Origin: Paraburkholderia sp. LEh10
GTDB lineage: Bacteria; Pseudomonadota; Gammaproteobacteria; Burkholderiales; Burkholderiaceae
Direction of reading: 5' to 3'
DNA: 64,000 nucleotides
NCBI RefSeq assembly: GCF_017814945.1
Contig: NZ_JAGIPX010000047.1
Location: 1-64,000 of the forward strand
The translations under genes and the position numbers were made by a program. How positions within the stretch are numbered: position 1 is the stretch's first letter; each line of letters opens with the position of its first letter. The notes under the pieces are model-generated. The model was given only the letters and a program-made list of their open reading frames with translations. It searched no databases and had not been told where the DNA came from. This document shows, in pieces, positions 32,702 to 41,276 of this stretch.

Positions 32702-35700
32702 ATGAACAAGCCCTGTTATGTGCGGCCGCGGCGTGCGGGCACGATTGCCAGTGCGGTAGCCGCGCTGTTCGCGGCGTCGTGCGGACCGGCGGCGCTCGCG
32801 AACCCGACTGGCGCGCAAGTGGTGTCGGGAACGGTGAGCGTCGAATCGCCCGGCGCGGGGCAGATGAACATCACGCAATCGTCGCCCAGAGCGATCGTCA
32901 ACTGGAACACGTTTTCGATCGGCGGGAGCGAGGGGGTGAGAATTGCGCAGCCGTCGTCGAGCGCGGCATTGCTGAACCGCGTGATGGGCAACGATCCGAG
33001 CGTGATCGCGGGACGCCTCCAGGCGAACGGCAAGGTGTTTCTCGTCAACCCTGCGGGTGTGATCTTCGCGCCAGGCTCGTCGGTAAACGTCGGCTCGCTG
33101 GTCGCGTCGACTCTCGCCATCTCGAACGCGGACTTTCTGGCGGGCAACTACCACTTCGTCGGCAAGTCGGTGGCTCCTGTCAGCAACGCAGGCTCGCTGA
33201 CGGCGAGTCCGGGCGGCGCGATCGTGCTGCTTGGCGGGACCGTTAGCAACACGGGTACCGTGAACGCGCGTCTTGGCACCGTGGCGCTTGGCGCGGGCAA
33301 CGACATCACGCTCGACTTCGCCGGCGACGGACTGACCACGCTGAAGATCAACGAGGGCGCGGCGCACGCGCTGATCGGCAATACCGGCTCGCTGGCAGCC
33401 GATGGCGGGGTCGTCATCATGAGCGCACAGACGGCCGAAGCGCTGGCCGGCACGGTGATCAACCAGCAGGGGATCGTGCGCGCGCGAAGCCTTGCCGAAC
33501 GCAACGGACGCATCGTGCTGGACGGCGGCGCGAACGGCGTCGTCATCGCGAGTGGCGCGCTCGACGCCACGGGTGGCGCGGGCATGACGGGAGGACGGGT
33601 AGATGTGACGGGCCATGATGTCGCGCTGCAGGACGGCGCGCGCGTCGACGCGAGCGGCGCGGCGGGCGGCGGCACGGTGCGCTTCGGCGGTGCCGCCGCG
33701 GGCCGCGATGCCGATATCCGCAATGCGAACGCGATCTGGATGTCGCCGGGTGCGAGCATTCATGCCGACGCATCGGAAAACGGCAACGGCGGACATGTCG
33801 TCGCGTTCAGCGAAACTGCGAGCCGGATTTACGGCACGTTGTCGGCGAAGGGCGGCGCGCAGGGTGGGAATGGCGGATCGATCGAGACGTCGGGCCGTTA
33901 TCTCGATACGGCGGGTGTGAAGATCGATGCGTCGGCAGTCAGAGGGAAGGCCGGAACCTGGCTACTCGATCCGTTCGATATCTACATCGAGCCGGACAAC
34001 ACCGAACTTGCGATTATCACGACGCCAGTCACGCCGTCGACGGCCAATAACACGGCGACGTTCACGGCAGGGGGGAACAACAGCATCGTCTTTCGCAGCG
34101 ACATCGAGACGCCTCTCGGCAACGGCACGTCGGTCGCGATCTCGACGGGAACGACGGGCGGGCAGCCGGGCAATATTCTCATCGAGACACCGATCACGAA
34201 GACCGCGTTGTCCCCGGCCGGCAACAACGCGACGACGCTGACCTTCAGCGCCGCGGGCTCGATCACGGACATCGCGCAAAACATTACGTCGCAGGCGGGC
34301 CCGCTCAATCTGGTGTTCGACGCGAATGTGGGCGGCGTCGCCCCCGCGAATGCAGTGAATCTCGTCAATGTCTCGATCGATACCAACGGCGGGGCGCTGA
34401 CAATCGGCGGCACCGGCAGGAGCGCGGTGATCATCAACGGCGCGACGGTGAACACGGAAGCGGGTGCGATGAATATCGCCGGCGTGGCGGGGCCGGGGAA
34501 TGACGGCGTCGCCATCGGCTATTCGCGGCTCGCGACGACCAGCGGCAACGTCACGCTCTTCGGGTCGAGCACGTTCGCGAACGGCGTCAGCATGCAACAA
34601 AGCACGATCGAGACGGGCGGCGCGGGCATATCGGTGACGGGCTCGGTGTCCACCAACCGGCAGGTCGCGATAGGGTACGGGTCGACCGTGGCGGCCGGCG
34701 TGGCGCTCGGCTATGCGCTGCTTGGCACGGGCGGCGGCAGCATCGGCGTGGCCGGTTCGTCGAACGTAACCGGCGCGTCGAACATGGAAGCGGTCGGCGT
34801 CGATATGGAGCATGGCGGCATGCGCACGAGCGGGCCCGGCTCGATCTCCGTCGCAGGCGTCGCAACCAGTTCGGCCGCCGGGTCCGCGACGGGCATGATC
34901 GTCAACGGCGATTTCGCCAGCCTGCCTGGGCAGGCCACCACGCCCGCCTTCGCGGCGACGGACACGGGTTCGATTTCCGTCAGCGGCAACGCACAAGCCA
35001 CGACCAGCACCGGTCTTTCCGTCATCGACGCCACCTTCGACGCCGGCTTGGGTGCGATCGGCGTGGCGGGCACCGCGACGGCTAGCAATTCGGCCGAGGC
35101 GGCCTTCCTGCAAAATACGCTGCTCAGCGCGAGCAGCGGCAATGTGACGGTCAGCGGCACTGCGAATGGCGCCGTTAGCGGCTCCGGCGTCCTGCTCAGC
35201 AACATGTCGATGCGCACCACGAGCGGCAACGTCTCGGTGAACGGCGTCGTTACCGGCGCGACGCAATTCGGCAATGGGGTCAGCACATTCGGCGGATTCC
35301 AGCTCACCAACGCCGACGCAAGCGTCACCCAGTTGCCGCTGATCGCCACCGGCAGCGGCAACATCGTGGTGGCGGGGAGCACGCCTGCCACGACGTCTGG
35401 CAGCACCGGGTTCGACCTCAACAATGCATCGATATCGTCGACGAGCGGCTCGATCGCGCTGTCCGGCACCACCACGGGTGCGCCCGCGTCAACCCTTGCC
35501 TCGACGGGTGTGGTCCTCGAAAGCCAGACTGAATCGTCGGTGCCGACGCCCTCGGCGATCACCACCGGCAGCGGTCAGTTGAGTATCTACGGCAGCGGGT
35601 CTGGTTCGAACTCGCAAGGCGTGCTGATTGCAGACGGCACGCAGATCACGTCGAACAACGGCGGTGTAATCGATATCCGTGGCGTGGTCACCGGTCCTGC

Positions 35701-37345
35701 GACGGGCGCGAGCGGCGGCGTCGTTCAGCTCGACTACGGCACGCTGATCCTGAACGGCAGCGTGAGCGCGACGAAGCCCGGCAGCACGGTCTCGCTCGCC
35801 GGATCGACCAATACCTCCGACGCGGGCCTCGCGTTCGGCGCGGTGCCGGTGCCGGACTTCGCCCACGTGGCCGGTCCCGTGTCGGTCAACGGCGCGCCCG
35901 GCGGCGCGATCGCGCTGCGCGCGTCGAACGACAACACGTCGCAGAGCATCTTGAGCCGCGGCGCGAGCATCTCGGGTGGCGGCGGCGTGCTGTCGATCCT
36001 GCCGGCCGGCGTCAGTCCGTCGACGTTCGCCTTCACGCCGCAGGACGCGACGCCGATTACGTTGTTCGGCACGAGCGGCGGCATGAGCATCGACGCGCAG
36101 ACTTTCGCGAGCTTCGTGAACTTCCAGAGCCTCACGCTCGGCTCGGACACGCACACGGGGCTCATTACCGTGAACGGTGTGTGCGGGTCGGCGAGCGGCC
36201 CTTGTCAGCTCGTGAAGCCTGGCCTGAACATGAACCTCGCCTTGTCGAATCCGGGCTCGGGCAGTCAGGGCATTCGACTGGCGTTCGGACTGTCGCTTGG
36301 CACCGGACACACATTGTCGCTGGCGTCGGCGGGCGCCGTGACCGACCCTGGAGGCATCCAGGCCGCGAATCTCGTGTTGTCGGGTCCCGGCACGTTCACG
36401 CTGACCGATCCGCAAAACGACGTCGGGGTGCTTGCGCTCGTCAACGCGGGCAGCGTGAGTTTCGTCGACTCGCATGGCTTTGCGATCGGACCGGTTTCGA
36501 GCCCGACGTACAACGCGACCCTGGGTACGTTGACCACGATCGACGGCACGAACTCGGCGATGACTGGCAATCTCGTGGCAGAGGCCTCGACGGGCAACGT
36601 CGCGCTCAATACGGGGCTGACCTCGGGCGGCACCGTCGATCTCGTGGCGGAGAACGGCGTCTTCACGGCGGGCAGTTCGGGCGCGCTGAGCGCCGCGAAC
36701 GGATGGCGCATCTGGACGGGCACGTGGCAACAGGAAGTGCGCGGTCATGTCGAGCCGAACACGGCGCAGCCCAATTTCTACGGATGCACGTTCGGTGCCG
36801 GATGCAGCTGGGGCGGCACCGTGCCGACGACGGGCAACCACTTCGTATATGCCGCGAGGCCGACCGTGACCGTCACCGCCGACGGCGCGACGCGCTTCGC
36901 CGGTGCCCCCAACCCCGCGTTCACTTTCACTGCCAGCGGACTCGTCAACGGCGATACGGCGGCAGGCGCGCTGACGGGTTCACTGACGACGCCGGCTAAC
37001 CAGAACTCGCAGCCCGGACAGTATCCGATCAATCCGAACTTCGTTTCGAACGTCGGGTATATCGTCAACGAGGTGCCCGCCACGCTGACCGTGACCACAT
37101 TTCAGAATCCGGTTGTACGGGCGGGCTTGCAGTCGTTCTTTGGCAACGAGGAGCAAACCTTCGTCTACGAAAACAACCTGCAGGGCGCGAACATCTGCAT
37201 TGGTTCGAATCAGCCGCTCTTCACGACGGCCGCACCGGGCGACAACCAGGACATTCTCGCGGTCGAATGGAAGCGCGTTCGTTCGCAACCTAATTTGAAC
37301 AGTTGCATGTTGTTGAGCAGTCCGCATGGTTGCGGCGATTTTTAA
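32702..37345 (+). CDS. Filamentous-haemagglutinin-type TpsA exoprotein
   Basis: 1547 residues from the ATG at 32702 with GAGG upstream; a GTG at 32663 would add 13. An N-terminal signal region is followed by the TPS secretion domain: ANPTGAQVVSGTVSVESPG, MNITQSSPRAIVNWNTFSIG, VNPAGVIFAPGSSVNVGSL and GGTVSNTGTVNARLG. These hold the NPNG-type and NQ motifs in variant form (NPAG). The body is Gly/Ser/Thr/Ala-rich beta-helix repeat. Near the end is an MBG-like domain (PTVTVTADGATRFAGAPNPA), then a tail with Cys1535 and Cys1544, SCMLLSSPHGCGDF. Paired C-terminal cysteines tether HMW1 in its TpsB pore, so this protein may stay cell-bound. Adhesin or contact protein. Confidence 0.85.
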   Translation: MNKPCYVRPRRAGTIASAVAALFAASCGPAALANPTGAQVVSGTVSVESPGAGQMNITQSSPRAIVNWNTFSIGGSEGVRIAQPSSSAALLNRVMGNDPSVIAGRLQANGKVFLVNPAGVIFAPGSSVNVGSLVASTLAISNADFLAGNYHFVGKSVAPVSNAGSLTASPGGAIVLLGGTVSNTGTVNARLGTVALGAGNDITLDFAGDGLTTLKINEGAAHALIGNTGSLAADGGVVIMSAQTAEALAGTVINQQGIVRARSLAERNGRIVLDGGANGVVIASGALDATGGAGMTGGRVDVTGHDVALQDGARVDASGAAGGGTVRFGGAAAGRDADIRNANAIWMSPGASIHADASENGNGGHVVAFSETASRIYGTLSAKGGAQGGNGGSIETSGRYLDTAGVKIDASAVRGKAGTWLLDPFDIYIEPDNTELAIITTPVTPSTANNTATFTAGGNNSIVFRSDIETPLGNGTSVAISTGTTGGQPGNILIETPITKTALSPAGNNATTLTFSAAGSITDIAQNITSQAGPLNLVFDANVGGVAPANAVNLVNVSIDTNGGALTIGGTGRSAVIINGATVNTEAGAMNIAGVAGPGNDGVAIGYSRLATTSGNVTLFGSSTFANGVSMQQSTIETGGAGISVTGSVSTNRQVAIGYGSTVAAGVALGYALLGTGGGSIGVAGSSNVTGASNMEAVGVDMEHGGMRTSGPGSISVAGVATSSAAGSATGMIVNGDFASLPGQATTPAFAATDTGSISVSGNAQATTSTGLSVIDATFDAGLGAIGVAGTATASNSAEAAFLQNTLLSASSGNVTVSGTANGAVSGSGVLLSNMSMRTTSGNVSVNGVVTGATQFGNGVSTFGGFQLTNADASVTQLPLIATGSGNIVVAGSTPATTSGSTGFDLNNASISSTSGSIALSGTTTGAPASTLASTGVVLESQTESSVPTPSAITTGSGQLSIYGSGSGSNSQGVLIADGTQITSNNGGVIDIRGVVTGPATGASGGVVQLDYGTLILNGSVSATKPGSTVSLAGSTNTSDAGLAFGAVPVPDFAHVAGPVSVNGAPGGAIALRASNDNTSQSILSRGASISGGGGVLSILPAGVSPSTFAFTPQDATPITLFGTSGGMSIDAQTFASFVNFQSLTLGSDTHTGLITVNGVCGSASGPCQLVKPGLNMNLALSNPGSGSQGIRLAFGLSLGTGHTLSLASAGAVTDPGGIQAANLVLSGPGTFTLTDPQNDVGVLALVNAGSVSFVDSHGFAIGPVSSPTYNATLGTLTTIDGTNSAMTGNLVAEASTGNVALNTGLTSGGTVDLVAENGVFTAGSSGALSAANGWRIWTGTWQQEVRGHVEPNTAQPNFYGCTFGAGCSWGGTVPTTGNHFVYAARPTVTVTADGATRFAGAPNPAFTFTASGLVNGDTAAGALTGSLTTPANQNSQPGQYPINPNFVSNVGYIVNEVPATLTVTTFQNPVVRAGLQSFFGNEEQTFVYENNLQGANICIGSNQPLFTTAAPGDNQDILAVEWKRVRSQPNLNSCMLLSSPHGCGDF

Positions 37346-37396
37346 CCATGTTCAGGGCCGGCGTGGATCGACGGCTGAGCGCGGCGAGCCGCGTCG

Positions 37397-38200
37397 TCAT
37401 GAAGGCGCGCGGCTGACCTGCAACAGGGTTGCCTGCGTGTCGTCGTTCGCGTCGACGATCCATACCGCCATCGCGCTCAGGTTGTCATGGTTTCGGGCCG
37501 CCGTCACGCGTACTTGCGCGGCAAGCGCGCCAAGCCAGGCGTCCGGCGTCGAGGCCTGGTGCAACGCGTCGCGCATGTAGGTTTCGTCGACGTACTCCCA
37601 CAGTCCATCGCTGCATAACAGGAAAGCGTCACGATCGAGCAGGTCGAAGGTGCCGTCGGACCCCGTGATGTGAAGTTCGCCGCGCGTGCCGAGCGCAGCG
37701 AGCAGCACGTTGCGGCGCGGATGATGACGCGCGGCCTCGGGGGACAGCAGGCGCGCGTCGACCATCTCCTGAACCATGCTGTGATCGCGCGTCTGCGCGC
37801 AGAGGTTGCCGCCACGGAAGCAGTAGAGACGCGAATCGCCGCAATGCGCCCACGCGGCCGTGCGCCGCGCGCAATCGATGGCGAGCAGCACGGCCGTCGA
37901 GCGCATGTCTTTCAGCGAAGCGCCGCCGCGCGCCTGCTCTTCGACGATGTTGTCGTTCGCATGCGCAAGCGCGCTCACGAGGCGTTGCCCCGTCGGCGGC
38001 AGCTCGCTGACCGTCAGATAACGCAGATCGGCAAGCACGGTATCGACGACGATCGCGGACGCTGTATCGCCGCCGCCGTGTCCACCCGCGCCGTCCGCGA
38101 GCACGCAGTAGTAAAGACGCTCGCTTGCCCATTGGCCCAGCGAGTCTTCGTTGCCTTGCCGGCCGCCGCGGTCCGTCAGGCTTGCTGTGGCAAGTTGCAC
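37397..38200 (-). CDS. pppA: PppA-like PP2C serine/threonine phosphatase
   Basis: 267 residues from a GTG at 38200, with AGAGG six bases upstream; the frame is open further but overlaps the next gene more. PP2C motifs in order: SLTDRGGRQGNEDSLG (metal Asp), YYCVLADGAGGHGGGDTAS (DGxGGH), RSTAVLLAIDC, AWAHCGDSRLYCFRGG, FLLCSDGLWEYVDE (SDGLW) and ARNHDNLSAMAVWI (metal Asp-Asn). This is the manganese phosphatase that reverses PpkA-dependent phosphorylation of the FHA protein in threonine-phosphorylation-controlled T6SS. It overlaps the sigma-like gene by 25 bases. Confidence 0.85.
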   Translation of the reverse strand: MQLATASLTDRGGRQGNEDSLGQWASERLYYCVLADGAGGHGGGDTASAIVVDTVLADLRYLTVSELPPTGQRLVSALAHANDNIVEEQARGGASLKDMRSTAVLLAIDCARRTAAWAHCGDSRLYCFRGGNLCAQTRDHSMVQEMVDARLLSPEAARHHPRRNVLLAALGTRGELHITGSDGTFDLLDRDAFLLCSDGLWEYVDETYMRDALHQASTPDAWLGALAAQVRVTAARNHDNLSAMAVWIVDANDDTQATLLQVSRAPS

Positions 38201-39003
38201 AGGAAGCCTCTTTGCGCAATGGGTTCGGCCGCGGGGGCATGCGATTGCTCGGACAGGATGCCCAGCACCAGCAGAATCGCGATGCGGTTGTCCGGGGCGA
38301 TGTCGATGCCGAGTGTCTTTTCGATCCACGCGCCGATGATCGTCGCGGCGAAATCGGCGGGCAGCGATCCTTTCTTCAGCGTCACGCCGAGCTTGCGGGC
38401 GCGATAGTGATACGACGCTATCCGATAGCGCGCGGCAATTTCAGCCAGTCCGCCTTTTTCGTTCGACAGCCAGCCGAGACTCCCCCCAAGCAGCAACTGG
38501 TCGGCCTCGTCGAGTCCTGCAATGAAACGCTCCGCCGATTCCCGCACAATGCGCTCGTCGAGCCCGTATTGCAGCAGCACCGAACCGACAGGATCGCTTT
38601 GCTCGGCCGTCTGCTGTTCAATCTGCGCGAGCACGCCTTCGCTGTCGAACAGGACGTTGCGCTGATGGCTGGCATTGCGCAGGCAATCGATCAGATAGCG
38701 GCGAAAATACGCGCACACTGCGTGCCCATTGGAGGGCGCGCTATGGAGTGGAAACGCTTCCGTGTGAGCATGCGAGGCTTCGAGGCGGAAAACCTTGCAA
38801 TAGATGAACTGCGAGATCAATTCTTCCTTGTCTTCGCCCAGCGCCTGTAATTCGAAGGGGTAATACGTCTGCAGCGCGCGGCGCACGATCAGATAGATCG
38901 ATGCCATTTCGTCACGACTCAGACATGTGCGGCGTTGCCACAGGTCTGGCAACGCTGCGTCGCAGACCCGATCAGTTGCGCGTGCGCTTTTGATGTGTGT
39001 CAC
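38176..39003 (-). CDS. Sigma-factor-like protein of the T6SS locus
   Basis: 275 residues from a GTG at 39003, near GGGGTGAC. I do not recognise the family by name. The first half (MASIYLIVRRALQTYYPFEL, FIYCKVFRL, then AVCAYFRRYLIDCLRNASHQ) has a helix-rich pattern resembling sigma region 2, and the second (SLGWLSNEKGGLAEIAARYR, then IASYHYRARKLGVTL) looks like a region-4 type helix-turn-helix. The tail (GAWIEKTLGIDIAPDNRIAI) is helical. Overlap with the PP2C gene and divergence from tssA make it a natural candidate regulator for the secretion locus. It could also be an adaptor or anti-sigma-like protein. Confidence 0.55.
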   Translation of the reverse strand: MTHIKSARATDRVCDAALPDLWQRRTCLSRDEMASIYLIVRRALQTYYPFELQALGEDKEELISQFIYCKVFRLEASHAHTEAFPLHSAPSNGHAVCAYFRRYLIDCLRNASHQRNVLFDSEGVLAQIEQQTAEQSDPVGSVLLQYGLDERIVRESAERFIAGLDEADQLLLGGSLGWLSNEKGGLAEIAARYRIASYHYRARKLGVTLKKGSLPADFAATIIGAWIEKTLGIDIAPDNRIAILLVLGILSEQSHAPAAEPIAQRGFLCNLPQQA

Positions 39004-39642
39004 ACGTCACCCCGCATAAAAGCACAGCGTCACACTGTGCGGATTCAGTACCCGACAGGCGTTGGTCCGTCGAAGCCGGGAGCCGGCTTGCGTCCAGCGC
39101 TCAGTCCGCTGCCGTCAATGCTCGATTAATAGAGTAAACGGCCATTAACCGCAATACTGCGAAAAGAACTTCAATAGTTATGGCATACGCGGCGACAAAG
39201 CTATATGAGTGTTTACCGTATTGTGTCCAAACGTGCTTTTTTCAATTTCGCGAGACTTAAACGTTTACTAGATAGTAACGGTTCGAGCGGATGTGCATGC
39301 CGTCATCGACGCAAAACAGCGAATCTGTGCGCATCTTGCGTTTTTTTAAGGTACTTAGAAACTCCATTTTTAATTGAATTTTTGAATCGACTTTGCTAAA
39401 TCCAGAGCATGGCGCACTGCCTTTAATTTTAAGGATTGCGTGCTATGCTCAGATCGGTCTTCTGCAGCAGATACCTTGTCGCAACATGGCGGCAGGGTCG
39501 CGTATGTCCATAAGTAATCCAAATCGTTCAGGTTGACTCTTCCGTTCGGAGGAGTCCAGTTTCGGCGGGTTAACGTGGCGTGAGTCGTCGCGAAGGGCAA
39601 GCACGCTAGAACTATTCGTCTCTGACCGCAGCGAATACAAAA
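39004..39642. other. AT-rich divergent control region upstream of tssA (640 bases)
   Basis: Clearly poorer in GC than its surroundings, with many A/T runs between 39130 and 39480. It separates the sigma-like/pppA genes (minus) from the T6SS operon (plus). No gene is convincing. AT-rich DNA like this often attracts H-NS-type silencers. A possible promoter is listed separately. Confidence 0.5.
39422..39449 (+). promoter_or_regulatory. Possible sigma-70 promoter for the T6SS operon
   Basis: TGCTATGCT at 39441-39449 gives an extended -10 (TGnTATGCT). A weak -35-like TTTAAT lies at 39422-39427, with a 16-base spacing to the -10 hexamer at 39444. About 195 bases remain to the tssA start. This is a by-eye call only. 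Confidence 0.3.
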
Positions 39643-40674
39643 ATGGCCACGCTCGATGCCGGGGTACTGCTTGCCGGGATATCACCAGAACATCCCTGTG
39701 GGGATGACGTGGAGTACGACCCGCTGTTTCTCGAACTCGAACAGGTCGTGCACGGCAAGCCCGACGTCCAGTACGGCGATACCGTCGTCGCTGCGACGCC
39801 GCCTGACTGGAAGTCAGCCCAGGCGCTTTCTCTTGAGCTGTTCGGCAAGAGCCGCGACTTGCGCGTGGCTGCGTATCTTGCGCGCGCCTTGCTGCATCGG
39901 GAAGGCTTCGAGGGCCTCGCTGAAGGCCTTGCGCTGGTCGAAGGCCTGCTCGAAATGCACTGGGATCATGTTTACCCTCAACTCGATCCTGACGACGACA
40001 ACGATCCGACTGCGCGCATCAATGCGCTGGCCGTTCTCGCCGATCCATCCGGCATGCTGCCAGACGTGCGCGACACACCGCTGGTCGCCTCGCGCACGCA
40101 TGGTGTCGTCAGGCTGCGGGACATCGAATATGCGAATGGCGACGTGCCCGTTCCCGATGCAGTCGAACCGCTGTCGCTCGCATCGATCGATGCGGCGATC
40201 GCCGACATGCGCGACGACGCCGCGAACGTCCTTGCTGCATTGCAGGGCGCGCGCAGCAGCAACATACGCATCGAAACGCTGTTGACGGAACGCGTCGGCG
40301 CGGCCCGGGCAATCGACCTGGCGCCATTGTCTCGCCTGTTGCAGCAGGCGGCGGGATTCCTTGCAGAGCGTATCGGCGAGGCTGCGCCGCACGCCGGGGA
40401 AGCGGCGCAGGCGGCCGGCAGCGCGATAGATGCGCCCACACGAAGCGCTGCGCCCGCGCCGCAGACGGGGGACGTCAACAGCCGGCAGGATGTGATCCGC
40501 CTGCTGGACAAGATCTGCGCGTACTACGAAAAGCATGAGCCGTCGAGTCCGGTGCCGCTGTTGCTGAACCGGGCGAGGCGTCTCGTTGACAAGAGCTTCA
40601 TCGAAATACTGGAGGACCTGGCGCCGGAAGGTCTCGGCCAGGCTCGCCAGGTTGGCGGTATCGAAAACGAATAG
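39643..40674 (+). CDS. tssA: T6SS component TssA
   Basis: 343 residues with an ImpA N-terminal domain: LLAGISPEHPCGDDVEYDPL, then FLELEQVVHGKPD and DWKSAQALSLELFGKSRDLR. The middle contains WDHVYPQLDPDDDNDPTARI, the second hallmark. The C-terminal ~60 residues (VNSRQDVIRLLDKICAYYEK, HEPSSPVPLLLNRARRLVDK) are the short C-terminal domain of the TssA1 type. TssA organises baseplate and sheath assembly and caps the growing tail in some species. It is the first gene of the operon, after the AT-rich region. Confidence 0.92.
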   Translation: MATLDAGVLLAGISPEHPCGDDVEYDPLFLELEQVVHGKPDVQYGDTVVAATPPDWKSAQALSLELFGKSRDLRVAAYLARALLHREGFEGLAEGLALVEGLLEMHWDHVYPQLDPDDDNDPTARINALAVLADPSGMLPDVRDTPLVASRTHGVVRLRDIEYANGDVPVPDAVEPLSLASIDAAIADMRDDAANVLAALQGARSSNIRIETLLTERVGAARAIDLAPLSRLLQQAAGFLAERIGEAAPHAGEAAQAAGSAIDAPTRSAAPAPQTGDVNSRQDVIRLLDKICAYYEKHEPSSPVPLLLNRARRLVDKSFIEILEDLAPEGLGQARQVGGIENE

Positions 40675-40750
40675 TCGTGGGAGTTGAGCAGCAATGTAAC
40701 TGATACGCCGCCCCGCCTTTCGAGGTGCGGTGTCAACCAGGGGAACTGTC

Positions 40751-41251
40751 GTGGCCAAGGAAAGCAGCCAGAAATTCATTGCACGCAATCGCGCGCCGCG
40801 CGTGCAGATCGAGTATGACGTCGAGGTGTATGGCTCGGAAAAGAAGGTGCATCTGCCTTTCGTGATGGGCGTGATGGCAGATTTGTCCGGGCAGCCTGCC
40901 GATCCGCTCGCGCCCGTCGCGGATCGCAAGTTTCTGGAGATCGACGTCGACAACTTCGATGAGCGCCTGAAGTCGATGAAGCCGCGCGTCGCGGTGCAGG
41001 TGCCGAACATGTTGACGGGCGAAGGCAACCTCGCTGTCGACATGACGTTCGAGAGCATGGACGACTTTTCTCCCGCGGCCGTCGCGCGCAAGGTCGATGC
41101 GCTGTCGAAGCTGCTCGAGGCGCGCGGCCAGTTGCAGAACCTCATGACGTATATGGACGGCAAGACCGGCGCAGAGGAGCTGCTCGCGAAAGTACTGAGC
41201 GATCCGGCCCTGCTGCAATCGCTCGCATCCGCGCCGAAGCCACAGGAATAA
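40751..41251 (+). CDS. tssB: T6SS small sheath subunit TssB (VipA)
   Basis: 166 residues from a GTG at 40751 with AGGGG upstream. The sequence is typical: VQIEYDVEVYGSEKKVHLPF, VMGVMADLSGQPADPL, RKFLEIDVDNFDERLKSMKP and the C-terminal LSKLLEARGQLQNLMTYMDG. TssB pairs with TssC to form the contractile sheath in the cytoplasm. It lies 77 bases after tssA and 25 bases before tssC. A frame upstream could add eight residues, but these lack similarity. Confidence 0.95.
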   Translation: MAKESSQKFIARNRAPRVQIEYDVEVYGSEKKVHLPFVMGVMADLSGQPADPLAPVADRKFLEIDVDNFDERLKSMKPRVAVQVPNMLTGEGNLAVDMTFESMDDFSPAAVARKVDALSKLLEARGQLQNLMTYMDGKTGAEELLAKVLSDPALLQSLASAPKPQE

Positions 41252-41276
41252 GCGCGACTATCAGTGGAGTCTGACC

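Noticed and set aside
33962..36841. Long minus-strand frames opposite the tpsA gene
   Set aside because: The repetitive GC-rich tpsA coding sequence leaves the antisense frame open. No domain features were seen.
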